Shown here: one piece after another, positions 1 to 11,577 of the stretch
How positions within the stretch are numbered: position 1 is the stretch's first letter
Layout of the letters: every line of letters begins with the position of its first letter
Source: Tridacna crocea
Lineage: Eukaryota > Mollusca > Bivalvia > Cardiida > Cardiidae
Reading direction: 5' to 3'
DNA length: 64,000 bases
Assembly: GCA_943736015.1 (NCBI GenBank)
Contig: OX031060.1
Coordinates: forward strand, 3,616,001-3,680,000
The notes under the pieces: model-generated
Seen by the model: the letters and a program-made list of their open reading frames with translations, nothing else
What the model was told of the DNA's origin: nothing
The model's database searches: none
Program-made: the position numbers and the translations under genes

Positions 1-403
1 AATGAAAATATTTAGTAATAATGCAACAAAAACAAAATTGATTTTGATGGTCACTTTCTTCATTTGATAAAGGACGTGCCCATAAAAATCATTTTTTTTT
101 TAAATTTGAAATAATTATTTTAAACTTTATTGTGACCACAAAAATATCCCAATTACTTCATATGAAGACTCTTTCGTTTATAAAAATATCTTTTTTTTTT
201 TGTCCTTATAAATTCCATAAGTAATATTGCTCCTTCGATTGTTTCAGGAATTGCATAAAAGTAATGGCAAACTAATTCCTATCCCCCTTTTCCCCTCAAA
301 GACTGACACTTTTGCCCAAAAATTCAAAGAGATGTTGGTTTTTTTTCCATTGTTCGCTAATTGCAAATTGACTTTTTCCCTCCAAAATTTTCCAATTTAG
401 TTC
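1..403. other. AT-rich unannotated stretch
   Basis: This stretch has several long T runs and no recognisable gene or repeat family. Confidence 0.5.
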
Positions 404-626
404 TTAACTAAACTACAAAATTTTAGACTGGTCCAAATTGAAAGCATTCGCAGACGACAAACTTAATGTGACTAAAAAACGAATTTTGTTTTGGGAAGGG
501 TAGAAAACATTGTGGGAAAAGGAGAAAATGCTGGTTACCAGCATTTTCTCCTATTCCCATAATGTTTTCAAAAGACCTCTTTCCTCAGGGTCGTGAAAAC
601 CAGGGATTATTTGGTAAAGGGTTTAA
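404..626 (-). mobile_element. Family A TTAA MITE
   Basis: Complete minus-oriented copy with TTAA at both ends. The stem reads through GGAGAAAATGCTGG and its complement. One arm differs (CTCCTATTCCCATAATG), so this copy has begun to decay. Confidence 0.85.
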
Positions 627-689
627 CGACCTTCGAGATAAACCATTTTCGAATGGTAACTTCCAGAGGTAACACTGCTTACAATTCTT

Positions 690-985
690 TAGGTTGTTTT
701 AATCCAGAATCCCTCTGTAAAGCGGACAATATGTATCAAAGAGAAGACTGTATATTTGTACAGTTGGATCTTGATCTACACTGACGGAAAATACAGCAAT
801 AGTTGTGAAAGGGGCTTTATTCTTAGAGCGCCGATTAAACCCAATAGACATTTTTGGAGATAAGAACCAAATAGTGACAGTTTCAAGGCTGCCTTGGTCA
901 AGAATGTCTCCGGAGAGCGGACAATGTAGGTCTAGAGTCACATTGAACGTTTTGTGCAATCTGACCTTCAACCTACACTGACCGA
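690..985. repeat. Two decayed family C copies
   Basis: At 715-790 and 890-985 there are degenerate pairs of the C stem (GCGGACAATGT.., ..CTACACTGACCG). Neither keeps the perfect palindrome or clear TTAA ends. Confidence 0.5.
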
Positions 986-1027
986 AATAGTAACTTGAGT
1001 TCTGACGGGCGTTTAAGGATGGGGCAC

Positions 1028-1176
1028 CCTAATGGGATTCGTGTAAAATCGCCTTTCGCCGTACGGATTCGGCTAAGACTCGGGTAATACGTAATCGATT
1101 ACGGATTACCCGAGTGTTAGCCGAATCCGTACGTTTTTCGCCGATGAAAGGCGATGCTACACGAATCCGCATTAGG
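1028..1176. repeat. GC-rich 149-bp palindrome
   Basis: The outer arms are CCTAATG(G/C)GGATTCGTGTA-like and its complement. Nested inside are GTACGGATTCGGCTAA/TTAGCCGAATCCGTAC and CTCGGGTAAT/ATTACCCGAG around a TAATCGATTA core. It is CpG-rich against an AT-rich background. It is probably a one-off fold-back MITE, and no other copy was seen in the window. Confidence 0.75.
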
Positions 1177-1550
1177 ATGACTTTGCCGTAAAGAGTTACC
1201 TGCTAATAGATGGAAATAGGTAACACTCTGTAGATCTGTTTGTTCTCCTCCTGCTTTCAACAGTTCTCGTCATTTCTGTGAAGGAAATGAACGTGTTTCC
1301 GCTTGTTTTCTTTTCAACAAATAGGCCGTGCTTTTTCGTAAACAATTACTTCACACAAGTAACTAATGAGCCTCATTAGAGTGTTCCTGCCAGTCCTTGT
1401 ATTGAATTACTCGGAACCGCTTCAACATCTCAGTTTTCACTTCAGTAATTGACCAATCAAATGCGTCATTAGATTCATGCAATTCATTCCAGGGTTCAGG
1501 GTGTGGATATAAAATGTATTTTCATTGACTGACATAATATGTTCTTTTAT

Positions 1551-1960
1551 TTCATGCTTGCCGGTAGGATACCGAGAAATAGCAGTGAAAATATTTTCCG
1601 GCGATATTACACTGGTACGACCAGTGAAAATACCAATTTTCATGTTCTTGTTGCCTCGGTAAATTGCTCGTGCCTCACAACGAGATGGAAATATGCCGTC
1701 ATTTACCTTACATTTCTCGCGCTTGGCGTAATACTGTAATGTGTTGCTATTATGCGGGAGGGGTACGCCAAGGGGGAATAACAGAAAAGAACTGCACTGG
1801 ATTTTGATAAAGCTCCTCCCAGAAAGGGATAAAAACATGAAATAAATAGAATATTTTTTTATTTTTTTTTTATTCTTTTTTTTGTGAAAGATCGTCAGTC
1901 GTGAAAATATTACCGATGGTGTTCAATCGATGAAATAAATTTCGATCTTTCACGGAAAAA
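1551..1960 (-). repeat. Family E repeat, copy 1
   Basis: This is an inverted copy of 22686-23129. Shared landmarks are AGCAGTGAAAATATTTTC, the CATGTTCTTGTTGCC segment, AGCTCCTCCCAGAAAGGG and a GTGAAAATATTACCGATGGTG hairpin next to AATTTCGATCTTTCAC. A 133-codon open frame crosses it, but differences from copy 2 look non-synonymous and it is not called coding. Confidence 0.75.
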
Positions 1961-2569
1961 TACAAAAATCCTTTATCCATTACAATACGGCACCTCCAGA
2001 TACATGAATATAAAATTTACTTCGAGACGATTTTTAGGCCAGGGAATCCCTCTCAAGGGATTCCCTTGCCTATAGGGATCGTAAGCTGCCTATTCAGACA
2101 AAAATGTTGGACGGTGTGTCCACTCTATATCGCTGAGTCAGCCAAAACAACTAGTTTCCGAAGTATATACAGAGATTGCTTATCACACGGTGTGAATGCT
2201 TTCCTTTCCTCAAAGCTTTCATCTGCAAAATGCCATGGAATTGTAAGGGTATAACAATCCTTTACTAACTGACAAGTGTGTATTTTTTATCCCGTTTTTG
2301 ATATTAACACTGACCTAATAAAGGCGTAACCAAATGAACTTAGCTTTATCCGGCAGTTGTGTATTCTTACGCGCTAAATACGGTCAATATCTATAACGCT
2401 CTCTCTTGCACTCCGGATCATTCACATTCAGGTATGGTGAGATTAACGAACGACGACTCTGCTCGGAGTTTGTCTATAACTTTGTGTTGACATTTGAACA
2501 TGTGTGTCACAAAACACGTCTCCGCTAAAATACGATTGTAAATAAAGCAAACTACATATAGAATATTAG
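1961..2569. other. No recognised feature
   Basis: Unique-looking intergenic sequence. Short frames only, with no codon or domain signal. Confidence 0.4.
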
Positions 2570-2830
2570 CCCGTGTTATGTTTATCACTTTTTCTTATGT
2601 ATATCGACTAAATCTAGGGTACTTCAGCGGAATGCTGGAGAAATCGGCCCCTGGAGAAATCGACCCCAAACTGCTTTTTCTTATGTATATCGACTTCAGC
2701 GGAATGCTGGAGAAATCGACCCCTGGAGAAATCGGCCCCAAACTGCTTGGCCCGTGTTATGTTTATCACTCCGGAGAAATCGTCCCCTGGAGACGATTTC
2801 TTTGGTGAAATCGTCCAAATTTCAAACATC
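2570..2830. repeat. Tandem GGAGAAATCG repeats
   Basis: A roughly 75-bp unit containing CAGCGGAATGCTGGAGAAAT is repeated twice (about 2620-2748). It is flanked by a direct repeat CCCGTGTTATGTTTATCACT at about 2571 and 2751. The right edge holds a small inversion, GGAGAAATCGTC facing GACGATTTC. Confidence 0.75.
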
Positions 2831-3250
2831 AAATTTCATCCATATCGTTAATCAAGTTGTCTATAAAAATATTTTTGAAATTTCGTTCTCTTTTGTATGT
2901 TTGTTATGTGTATAAGTTACCTTTATCCAAGAGTTATTTGGTAGTTTTGTCATTGTTGATACTGCCTATTTCACACCGATAGGATGTATTTCACACCTTT
3001 TACACCTGTCACAAATAGATTACACCTGTGTGATTCTTAAAAATGTCTTTGATTGACTGATTTGAAACCAAATAAATGCTTATAATTTTTTTCTGTAGTC
3101 GTTCGCTTGTCATTTAATGTATTTTTTTTTATCTCTCTCTCTCTACTAGTGCCATATGACATACCTGTGACCAATACCATTTAGCAGGGGCATCAGTGTC
3201 TCTGACACACATATTTCTAGTGTTCACTAGGGCTTGTGTGCATCCGAATA
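2831..3250. other. No gene; short CT microsatellite
   Basis: AT-rich DNA with a short TC repeat near 3132-3147 and nothing else recognised. Confidence 0.4.
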
Positions 3251-3253
3251 TTG

Positions 3254-3510
3254 CCGGTCCATAACTTCTACAATTGTGGATGGATTTCAAAATAATTTGG
3301 CACAATTGACCTCCATCACGGTTAGATGTACCATTTGAAACATCTGCTCAAGTAGGTTCAAGATCAAGGCCACATTGAAGGCCAATTTTTCGTCCGAACC
3401 ATAACTCCTACATTTTAAGATAGATTCCGATATAAATTAGCATAATGCATTGTTCTCCATCATGAGTAGAAGTTCCCTTTGAAACATCTATTCAGGTCCA
3501 GGGTCTAGGT
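3254..3510. repeat. 140-bp tandem repeat, about two units
   Basis: CCATAACTTCTACA at 3259 recurs as CCATAACTCCTACA at 3399. It is followed in both units by a GATTTC/GATTCC stretch, CACCATCA-like sequence, GAAACATCT and GGTTCAAG/GGTCCAGG. This looks like a molluscan satellite-type tandem repeat. Confidence 0.65.
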
Positions 3511-3554
3511 CAAGCTTGAGAGTCAAGTGTTCGCGGGCTTGACTCTCAAGCTTG
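3511..3554. repeat. Perfect 17-bp inverted repeat
   Basis: CAAGCTTGAGAGTCAAG at 3511-3527 pairs exactly with 3538-3554 across a 10-base loop. It sits at the right edge of the tandem repeat. Confidence 0.8.
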
Positions 3555-4706
3555 TCCTTGGACAACGATTATGAATTAGGATTAACGTCTTTTTATATTA
3601 TGTAGATATAAGTATCGAAGCTCAAGTCACTGTGACTTGTCCGTAAAATAGGCAAGTAAAATAGGAAAACCGAGCCTAATCGTTTTCCCCAAACAATCCA
3701 ACCTTTTCACAGTATTTTATTGAGAAAATATTTTGGCTAAAAGAGAATATGCTTGTAACAAGCAATTCCTCCCAATTTCCCCAAAATCTTACTTTTCAAT
3801 ATACACGAAGAACTACTTTGTATTTTCATCTACAACTTCCTTCAAATATGACCAATTCAAAATTTCGTCGACTTGTGGAAGGTAGAGACAACATGACCAA
3901 CTGCCATATCACTCCAGTCTTTATTATTCATTACATTTTACCTTGATATCTATCTTACATGTATTTTCATTGAAATCGATAAAAATAAATATGTTCTTGC
4001 GTCATAAATGTAAAAAATAATGTCATTCAGAACTACAAGACATCTCATGTCTCAGAAAATTTAGATAACCAAAGTTGGTATTGCACCGATTGAATACGGT
4101 TCAATTTTGACTTGGGATTGTTTACAAGCACGAAAAATTACTAAGTATTCTAAGCCATTATCAAGCACCCCATAACTATGAGCACATGCCTAGCTCTGGC
4201 TTAATTAGTTTCTGGCTGGTGCTTTCTAGTATCAGTTCAAAATTTCCTGTTAAAACCCAAGAATTCCAGGGACTTAATGGAATCCACTTGTATCCCTGTC
4301 TGTCTACCTGTTTGTATCAATTAAAATTGACCTCATGTGTTCTTTCGTATACTCAATTTCCTGGCCTTCAGTACTATCAGTACTTTGATTTTACATGCTT
4401 TCCATTAAGATATTATTAGTTCTTACTTGATATGATACAAGTAAGATCTAATATTAGTTCTTTATACTAATATATACATGTATTTATATTACGAGTTTTG
4501 TTATATAAGCCTCAAGCCCAAAAGTAAAGACATACCAGTTATTTCACCTTATGGGGATTAAAACAAAACACATAGTTTAATGAACATGAAGAATGCATAT
4601 GAAAACACTGTAGGAAAAGAAGTAAAATATTTATATTCAGAATTTACTCCTCTTCCTCAATACCCTCTGTACTTTCAAAGATGAAATTTCGTTGTTTAGG
4701 TCACCC
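3555..4706. other. No recognised feature
   Basis: AT-rich sequence with frames under 80 codons (3749-3946, 4186-4419) that show no known domain. No repeat family was recognised. Confidence 0.4.
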
Positions 4707-5115
4707 TTAACCCTTAGGCTGCCAAGTGCGACGCAAGGGTCTTTTGCGAACAGCGTAGATCAAGATCAGACTGCACAGAACGTGCAGTCTGATCTTGGAT
4801 CTACACTGTCCGTTGAGGACACATATTTCTCCCAAAATGCAATTAACTCTTTACCAAATGACAAAATTTTTGACTAGTCCAAACTGAAAGCATTTGCAGA
4901 CGACAATTTAATTCTAACAAAAGAATTGAAATTTGTTTTGGGATGAGAAGAAAACATTGTGGGAAAAGGAGAAAATGCTGGTTACCAGCATTTTCTCCTT
5001 TTCCGACAATGTTTTCAAAAGGCTTCTTACTTAGGGTCGTAAAAACCAGGGATTGTTTGGTAAAGGGTTAAAATAGCAAAGTTTGAGTTGTTACTATCGC
5101 CTTGAATATTTTATT
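4707..5115 (+). mobile_element. Family C MITE interrupted by A
   Basis: It starts TTAACCCTTAGGCTGCC and contains the stem CAGACTGCAC AGAAC GTGCAGTCTG. Its right part resumes after 5071 as AATAGCAAAG..TTACTATCG, matching the C right half at 13635-13685. A copy 4843-5071 lies in the gap at a TTAA. Confidence 0.75.
4843..5071 (-). mobile_element. Family A MITE nested in C
   Basis: Full-length copy with TTAA on both sides and a near-perfect 33-nt-arm stem (one change, TTTTCCGACAATG). It is inserted in the C element at 4707. Confidence 0.88.
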
Positions 5116-5264
5116 ACTTTTAGTTACCAGAAGAAGCACTAATGTGTCGCTTACCAATGCATTCAACACATAGAAATCTGTTTCGTATTGTCTTCGAAAG
5201 TGTTGCACATGTGTGAAATCGTGCAATAAATATTTCTAATTCATAAATCTGTGATAATACACCA

Positions 5265-5462
5265 GGGTCCTTATTCACCAACCATTCTCAAGAACATCCG
5301 TAGTCTTATTCTTCCGAATTTTGTCAATGTGAAAGTAACAGAACTTCTGATTGGCTAAACCATTCGGTTTAGCCAATCAGAAGTTCTGTTACTTTCCCAG
5401 TTAAAAAATCTCGAAGAACAAGACAAAAAATGCTCTTAAGAATGGTTGGTGAATACGGACCC
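5265..5462. mobile_element. Family D palindromic element
   Basis: Both ends carry GTATTCACCAACCATTCT or its complement. The centre is GGCTAAACC ATTC GGTTTAGCC with long flanking arms (AGTAACAGAACTTCTGATT). Confidence 0.85.
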
Positions 5463-6060
5463 AGATCCTTCGAACGACGCGGAGTACTGACAGATATTCC
5501 TATTTTTTAGAGGAGTATAATTTCGAAACCACGAGGGTCTGTATTCTGTATTAAAGACCAGCTCGCATTGCGCAAGAGGTTGAGTTAACCTTAAGGGCTT
5601 GTAAACATCAAGTCTTTGGTAACTTGAGGGTGTGGGCTCGAGCCCAATGGTTAGCCATCTAAAGGTACTGATCATCTTTCTAAGTCCCGTGTGACGGTGC
5701 TATATACACTGAGCACGTTAAAGAATCATGCGTAACTTAGGACGGGTTTCGTCCTGTATCTGCACTGGCCACCGTAACAATATCAATAGCCTTCAAGGGG
5801 CTTTGCCCATATCAGAGGTGACGATAATTAACGCAAATTTAATTAATCTGTAATAACTAATAAATATCAATTTAAGAAATGTTCTAGGTTTAAGTCTGAA
5901 TTTAGTCTGAAACACAATTTCGGAAAGGCTAAGCATCTTCTTTTGCCATCAGAAACTGTGTACCTCTAAAATTAAGAAGTTCTTGACCTTTGAAATTACG
6001 GTAGCATGGCTGGTGACAATAAAACAGTCAAATATGAAGATATGAAGTAAAAGTGAGCAA
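5463..6060. other. Unassigned; possible old retroelement tail
   Basis: Around 5690-5740 a TGACGGTGCTATATACACTG / GAGCACGTTAAAGAATC stretch resembles molluscan retroposon sequence. I cannot assign a family. Confidence 0.3.
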
Positions 6061-6190
6061 TATACTCTGTGAAAAAGAGGGTTTAATGGATTAACTGAGA
6101 CTATCAATCGAGGCCGCGCAGGCTGACTATTTAATATAGGGCATTGATATGCATGTCAAAAGACCTGTCTACCTCATAATTCTCTCTTTT
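6061..6190. repeat. Decayed family F fragment
   Basis: GGTTTAATGGATTAACTG..GCCGCGCAGGCTGAC..GACCTGTCTACCTCATAATT parallels the better copy at 7955-8105. Confidence 0.5.
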
Positions 6191-6968
6191 GCTGGAGTAC
6201 GGCTCAATCATCCGCTAAAGATCAAAGAAGGTATATGATAATCGACCAGATTCTTTGAACAGCTACGGGTATTTCCCAGTTATTTCCCTTGATTCCTCTC
6301 CAGTATTTCATTGATTCTAATAAGGGGATTACTTGGGTTTTATCCTCGATTTCATCGCACTACACAGCCATGTCCTTGAGATAAGATCTCAACTGATTTT
6401 AGTTAGATTGCTTTTACAAATCGATATATACATATTTTCTGATGAATGAGAACAGAATTTAATTTCAAACCACAAAGGCACCGTATAAATATATCATAAA
6501 TCGTGTAACATATATCGCAACACCTCTAAGGGAATCAGGGATAAAACAAAGGGATACAGATTAAAAAAAAAATAGACAAATCAGTTTATTGGTTACCTTT
6601 AGTTTTTATCTGGTAAAGGGGCACAATTTACCTTACAACAATGGCACACAATGATCGAACGGTAGAGTAAAAATCATAGCTGTCTAGCTGTAAAAAGAAA
6701 CAGCTAAGCCACAAAAGGTAGAGATAAATCGCTGCTATAATCAATTTTTCTGTTCGCTGCAACGTTTTAATAGAGATCTACTGCTTGACGCGTCAAGATG
6801 AGAAAAAAGGTATATACTCGGTGCATGCAAGGCTAGAACTAAATTAAGATCCAGCGAGACGACAACGATTTTCCGTTCGATTTGTTATTGTATTAACCCA
6901 GTCCCATTTGGACAACATCTAATAAATCAGGGGGAAAGATTCTGATGAAATTTTCAGATTCACTACGC
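6191..6968. other. No recognised feature
   Basis: AT-rich DNA without a supported gene or repeat family. Confidence 0.4.
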
Positions 6969-7140
6969 TTAACATTTCGGCTGCAAAGAACTACTCAACG
7001 ACCTTTTGTGGACAGTGTAGATCAAGATCAGACTGCACAGAACGTGCAGTCTGATCTTGGATGTACATTGTCCCATAAGGAGACAGTTTTCTCCAAAATT
7101 AAATTTGAAAAAGCGTCATTTTGGTTCAGTTTTACTAGAG
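6969..7140 (+). mobile_element. Family C MITE
   Basis: TTAA start, then CGGCTGCAAAG, GGACAGTGTAGATC and the full stem around AGAAC. It continues to TTTTCTCCAAAATTAAATTTG. The right end is eroded. Confidence 0.75.
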
Positions 7141-7546
7141 GCTTCAAAGTTTCATATATTTTATTTATCAGAATAAAGGTAAACTTAAAGCAAAAGCTAT
7201 AACATATAGGAAAGACATGAAAAACGACGAGTGCTAGGTTTTTGTCTTTCTTTGGTTAACTTTTTGCGTAATTCGAAACTTTTTACCACATAGTCCCGAG
7301 TTTTACAACCCAGAGGAACTAGGCTTTTGAAAACAAGGTGGTAAAAGAATTTAAGAAATTACAATAGTAGGGCCTAACCACCATTTTCTGCGTTCTCCAT
7401 AATGCTCTCAAGCCTTTAAAATACGAACTTTACGAGCTAAACCACATTTAGTTTGTCGACTGAAAATGGTTTCAGTTTAATGAAGGTTTAAAAAATTGTC
7501 GTCATCTGACAACACTGGCAATTAAATGACGAAGTTTATATCTTCA

Positions 7547-7760
7547 TTAACTTTTAGGCTGCCAAGTGCGACTCACCGACCTTTTGCAGACAGTGTAGAT
7601 CAAGATCAGACTGCACAGAACGTACAGTCTGATCTTTGATTTATACTGTCCGATATAGAGATTTTTTTCTCCAAAAAAAATTGTGCAGCATTATTCGTGT
7701 TTATACTATTGATTTGAAAGTTTCGCTAAAGTTGATTAGATCTAGCAGGTTATGGGTTAA
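7547..7760 (+). mobile_element. Family C MITE, full length
   Basis: TTAA at both ends (TTAACTTTTAGGCTGCC .. AGCAGGTTATGGGTTAA). The stem carries one mismatch (GTACAGTCTG). Confidence 0.85.
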
Positions 7761-7954
7761 GCTTAATTTGCCTTAAAATCTTAAAAAGAGAAGAAAAAAC
7801 GCGGAGAGGAAAGTCAAGGAACATAAAGTCAGTTCCTAGATAAAGATCAATTTTCCGTTCTTGTGTACTGGCACCAAATAGACTAGTTCCGGCAGAAATA
7901 TCATAGACGTATTCATTCTCTAAATAAACCGTAAAAAAAATAAAATTGGCCATA

Positions 7955-8105
7955 ATCTATGAAAAGAGAGTTTAATGCATCTGCGAAAAGTATCGACCTG
8001 GGTCAGCCTGCGCAGTCCGCGCAGGCTGACCCTGGCCGAAACTTTTCGCTCCATTGGTTTATTTTCTGCATGTATAAGGATCAGTCTACCTCGTGATTTA
8101 GCCAT
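7955..8105. repeat. Family F palindrome
   Basis: The central stem is GGTCAGCCTGCGCAGTCCGC with its complement in GCGCAGGCTGACC, flanked by GCGAAAAGTATCG/CGAAACTTTTCGC. Outer arms include AATGCATC and CTACCTCGTGATTTA. Confidence 0.7.
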
Positions 8106-8576
8106 AATAGTTTAAACGAAATAGGTTTTATGGGCCCATCATTATGTGATGACTTGCTTGGTATCGTGCATCATGCAGATGTATGAAGCCCCCTTTTCAC
8201 AGAGCATGGTTCGTAATACTAAACCAGTCTGATTGAACAACGCAGCGAACGTGCTTTTATCAAGATTTCCATTTTTCAAATCGCATTAATTAAATGGACC
8301 TGAGCGTCACGGAAGCAATCCATTTCGATTTCACATATAAAGACATTGATTCCACAGAGAGCAATAGACTGACAGACTACTGTCGTAATGGTGTTCAAAC
8401 GGAAGTTACAAACGCATTACTGTCAACAAAATATACTGGCGCGATGAAAAGTAAATCTCTTGCGCCGTTTGGCTTACTCCAATAAATCCTAAAAATAGAT
8501 CGTAATTTCTGGATTTCAAACAGAAAGAAATTGTATAAAGAACTCAGCAACGGCTGCAAAAGCCTTTTAACCCTTT
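8106..8576. other. No recognised feature
   Basis: Contains CCCCTTTTCACAGAGCATGG near 8190, a motif that also ends another repeat at about 25034. A 63-codon frame (8294-8485) has no recognisable domain. Confidence 0.4.
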
Positions 8577-8800
8577 ACCCCGTATTTCTGACTTTTTTGA
8601 GATTGATTTTTGAGATGGACGAATTTTGACAAAGTTGTGGAAAAGGGAGAATATGCTACTGACCAGCATTTTCTCATTTTCCCGTTATATTTTCTACCCT
8701 TTCCAAAACGAATTGTATTTTTTTAGTCATATTTATGTTGACGTCAGCATGTTTACAATTTAGACAAACTAACATATTTGTCGCGTTGTGAAGGATGAGT
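8577..8800 (+). mobile_element. Family A MITE, decayed
   Basis: Starts TTAACCCTTTACCCCG. The stem is heavily substituted (GAATATGCTACTGACCAG). The right end is not resolvable. Confidence 0.6.
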
Positions 8801-8824
8801 ACTGGTTATGTTGTATAGTTACTT

Positions 8825-9050
8825 CTTCACCACACAAACCCAATTTTCAACAACTTGAGGGCTACGCCTTTTGAAAACATTGTTGGAAAAGGAGAAAATG
8901 CTGGTAACCAGCATTTTCTCCTTTTCCCACAATGCTTTTGATCTTTTCAGAGACGAATTGCGGACAACATTTTAGCTACATTTGAAATGTCGTCTGCAAA
9001 TGTCTTAGATTTAGGAAAGTCTATAATTTTGTTGTTTTATACAGAGTTCA
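8825..9050 (+). mobile_element. Family A MITE, ends decayed
   Basis: The stem is almost perfect (GGAGAAAATGCTGGTAACC), followed by GTCGTCTGCAAATG. TTAA termini are lost. Confidence 0.7.
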
Positions 9051-9214
9051 ATCTTCTGCTGTTAACAAAATGAGCTCGACTTTTTTTCCAAATCTTAAAA
9101 GTAAAAGACTTTCATTGCGACTGAGGATAGCTTTGGTCGAACATCAACATTAGGCAGCAGACTAAATTGAAGTGGTGGTGTGTGGTAGGCCTGCATGTAT
9201 GTATGTATGAAGTG

Positions 9215-9690
9215 AGCAAGCCACAGATGATAGCTAGAAAGCCAGCGAAGAAATGGGCAAGAAGCCTTAATGCTGGCAAGCAGGTAATTATGGGAAAAAT
9301 ATAAATGGAGGGAAAATATACATGTATGGAATCAAGCAAGAAGGAAAGGGAACATGCTCGCTAGCTGTCACGCAAGCCATCAAGCTGGCAAGCCGAGAAG
9401 CGATCCAGTACAGAATACTGTAAGGGACAAAAACCAAGCAAGCCAGGAAGATGGCAAGCAAGCAAGGCTGAAAGGAAGCCGGTAAGCAAGGAAGCCAGCA
9501 GGGACGTGAGCAAGCGTGCAAGGGAGGGAACCAGCCAGGAAGGATGCTAGCAACCACCAAGGAAGCGACCAAGGAAGAGAGCAAGTAATGAAACCAGCAA
9601 ACCAGGCAGACAGAAAGCAAGGAGCTATGTTAGCCTGCAAGCAAGCTAGTAAGGAAGCAAGCCCACAGACAAGAAACACGCAAGTAACAA
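9215..9690. repeat. GCAAG-rich minisatellite
   Basis: A purine-rich stretch is built of irregular GCAAG/CCAGC/GGAAG words. Long frames on both strands (for example 9380-9805 minus) are by-products of this composition: Leu/Cys/Ala-rich on one strand and Lys/Gln/Ala-rich on the other. Confidence 0.75.
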
Positions 9691-9861
9691 AGAGAAACAC
9701 CCCAGGGTATGTATAATCGATCATGTGGACATACTTAGTTACACCTCGACATGGTACCTGTTCTACTTTGATTCTTCTTTTCAAGTTCCGGTTCATTTCG
9801 ATCAAAGCACTCGTCGGCGTTTTCTTGTTATGTCAGAAAAGGTCATGTGCTGTTAGTAGTA

Positions 9862-9970
9862 TTAACTCTAGGGCTGCGAAGCGCGACTCACTGACCTTTT
9901 GCAGACAGTGCAGATTCAGATCAGTCTGCGAAGTTCTCGCAGGTTGACCTGAACAGAAACTTTGCTATCA
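9862..9970 (+). mobile_element. Family C fragment
   Basis: TTAACTCTAGGGCTGCGAAG start and GACCTTTTGCAGACAGTG. The stem is degraded (CAGTCTGCGAAGTTCTCGCAG). Confidence 0.65.
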
Positions 9971-10365
9971 GTCAATTTCTTGTCTTTCAAGGAACGAGTC
10001 TATCAGATTGTTTAGTCGATTTTTTTCTTTTTCACACATAATGGATTTTAGGTATTACATTAACACAAATTAAACAGACAGAAAAACAATGACCTTTTAA
10101 AATGACATGGACAAATAGGTTTGTCTGTATTTCTTCAGAAACTGTCCACTGTAAGGACGTTTAAAGTCGAAGCTTATTTCTAAAATTGGCATAATACCCT
10201 GTCTCAAGCAAAACAAAGTCACATGAGGTAATGCATTAGGCGACAGGGACGATTGGCAAACAGAAAGGAGAAGTGATGGATGAGTTTTAACGAACCATTA
10301 GATTAACGTCTTTAAAGATTTGTGAGCCAAAATCAAGACCACGGAAAGAATGCGCGTTCTATACT
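9971..10365. other. No recognised feature
   Basis: No gene or known repeat seen. Confidence 0.4.
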
Positions 10366-10593
10366 TTAACCCGTTACCAAACGACAAAATTTTAGATTGG
10401 TCCAAATTGAAAGCACTTGCAGACGACAAAATGAATTTAATTCCAAAATTTTAATTTGTTTCTAGCAGGGTAGAAAACATTGTGGGAAAAGGAGAAATGC
10501 TGGTTACCAGCGTTTTCTCCTATTCCCACAATGTTTTCAAACGGTTTCTTTCCCAGGGTCGTAAAAAACAGGGATTGTTTAGTAAAGGGTTAA
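10366..10593 (-). mobile_element. Family A MITE, full length
   Basis: TTAACCCGTTACCAAACGAC to GTAAAGGGTTAA, with a slightly degraded stem (GGAGAAATGCTGG, AGCGTTTTC). Confidence 0.85.
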
Positions 10594-11355
10594 GCGAAAA
10601 TTCCAGTAGACCTATTTGCCTGGTTTCTGCAGACATGAAATGGAACGAAAGAATATTATCGTCATAGAATCGCCCAAGGTTTTGAGATGAGTTTCTTTGA
10701 TTTTCAATAGAAAGGCGTATTATGTTTAATAGATTGAAGAATTTATTACTCTTAAAGGTGGTCCTTCAGATTTTGGGACGAAAGTTTTACAAAAATACAA
10801 AAAAGAATCATCCTAATACTCCCAAAGTCTTTTAATTTTCATTCATAAAACCCCAGTGGTCGAAAACCATCCGACAACAAAAGAAATTGGAGATTTACTA
10901 CGGCCCAGGTCGACACCGACGAGAAACTCTATTTTTACATGAGCAACTCGCTTATTTACATACCGGAAAAACACAGACAAAGGTTCAAAGATAATGCTTG
11001 AAGAAGATATTATGAAAAATAATTACATGTTTGTTATGTGAAGGAATTTAAGTGTCATTAGTCACGTGCCAGTCATTTGACATTCCCACAATGTTTTTTT
11101 TTTATTTCTGGCGCAAAATCTAAAAATATCATAAGAGGCTACATAGCCTTTTAAGGAAACACCGGCATTTTTTTTCTTTTCTTTTTTTGTAGATTTATTA
11201 TTCTTAATTATTGATGATTTGTATTGCTTTTTCATGTAAAATTTCAGTGATATTTATATATTTTTTCAACTTGGTGAGATGTGAAAAATCTTAACATCTG
11301 CCTTTAAGACTTAACAGGTCCTTGGTGCATTAACTTTACCAAATCATTCAGTGAT
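10594..11355. other. No recognised feature
   Basis: AT-rich DNA with an isolated CATTCCCACAATGTTTTTTT at about 11081-11100 that may be an A-stem remnant. Confidence 0.35.
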
Positions 11356-11577
11356 TTAACACTTTACTAATCAATCCCTTGTTTTTACGACCCAAAGGAA
11401 GATGAAATCAGAAAACATTGTGGATAAAGGAGAAAATGCTGGTAACCAGCATTTTCTCCTTTTCCCATAATGTTTTCTACCGTTCCAAAGACAAGTTTCC
11501 ATTTTTGAGTCATGTTGAATTTGTCTTTTGCAGAGGCTATTAATTTTGACCAGAGTACAACTTGTCGTTTGATTTAA
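11356..11577 (+). mobile_element. Family A MITE, full length
   Basis: TTAA at both ends. Its right TTAA is the left end of the next copy. Confidence 0.8.

Noticed and set aside
1437-1838. 133-codon minus frame, partly shared with 22911-23207
   Set aside because: Both lie in family E. Similarity follows from DNA identity and differences fall mostly at amino-acid-changing positions.
9288-9805. 110- and 141-codon Cys/Leu-rich minus-strand frames
   Set aside because: They are produced by the GCAAG-type minisatellite; the opposite strand is equally open.
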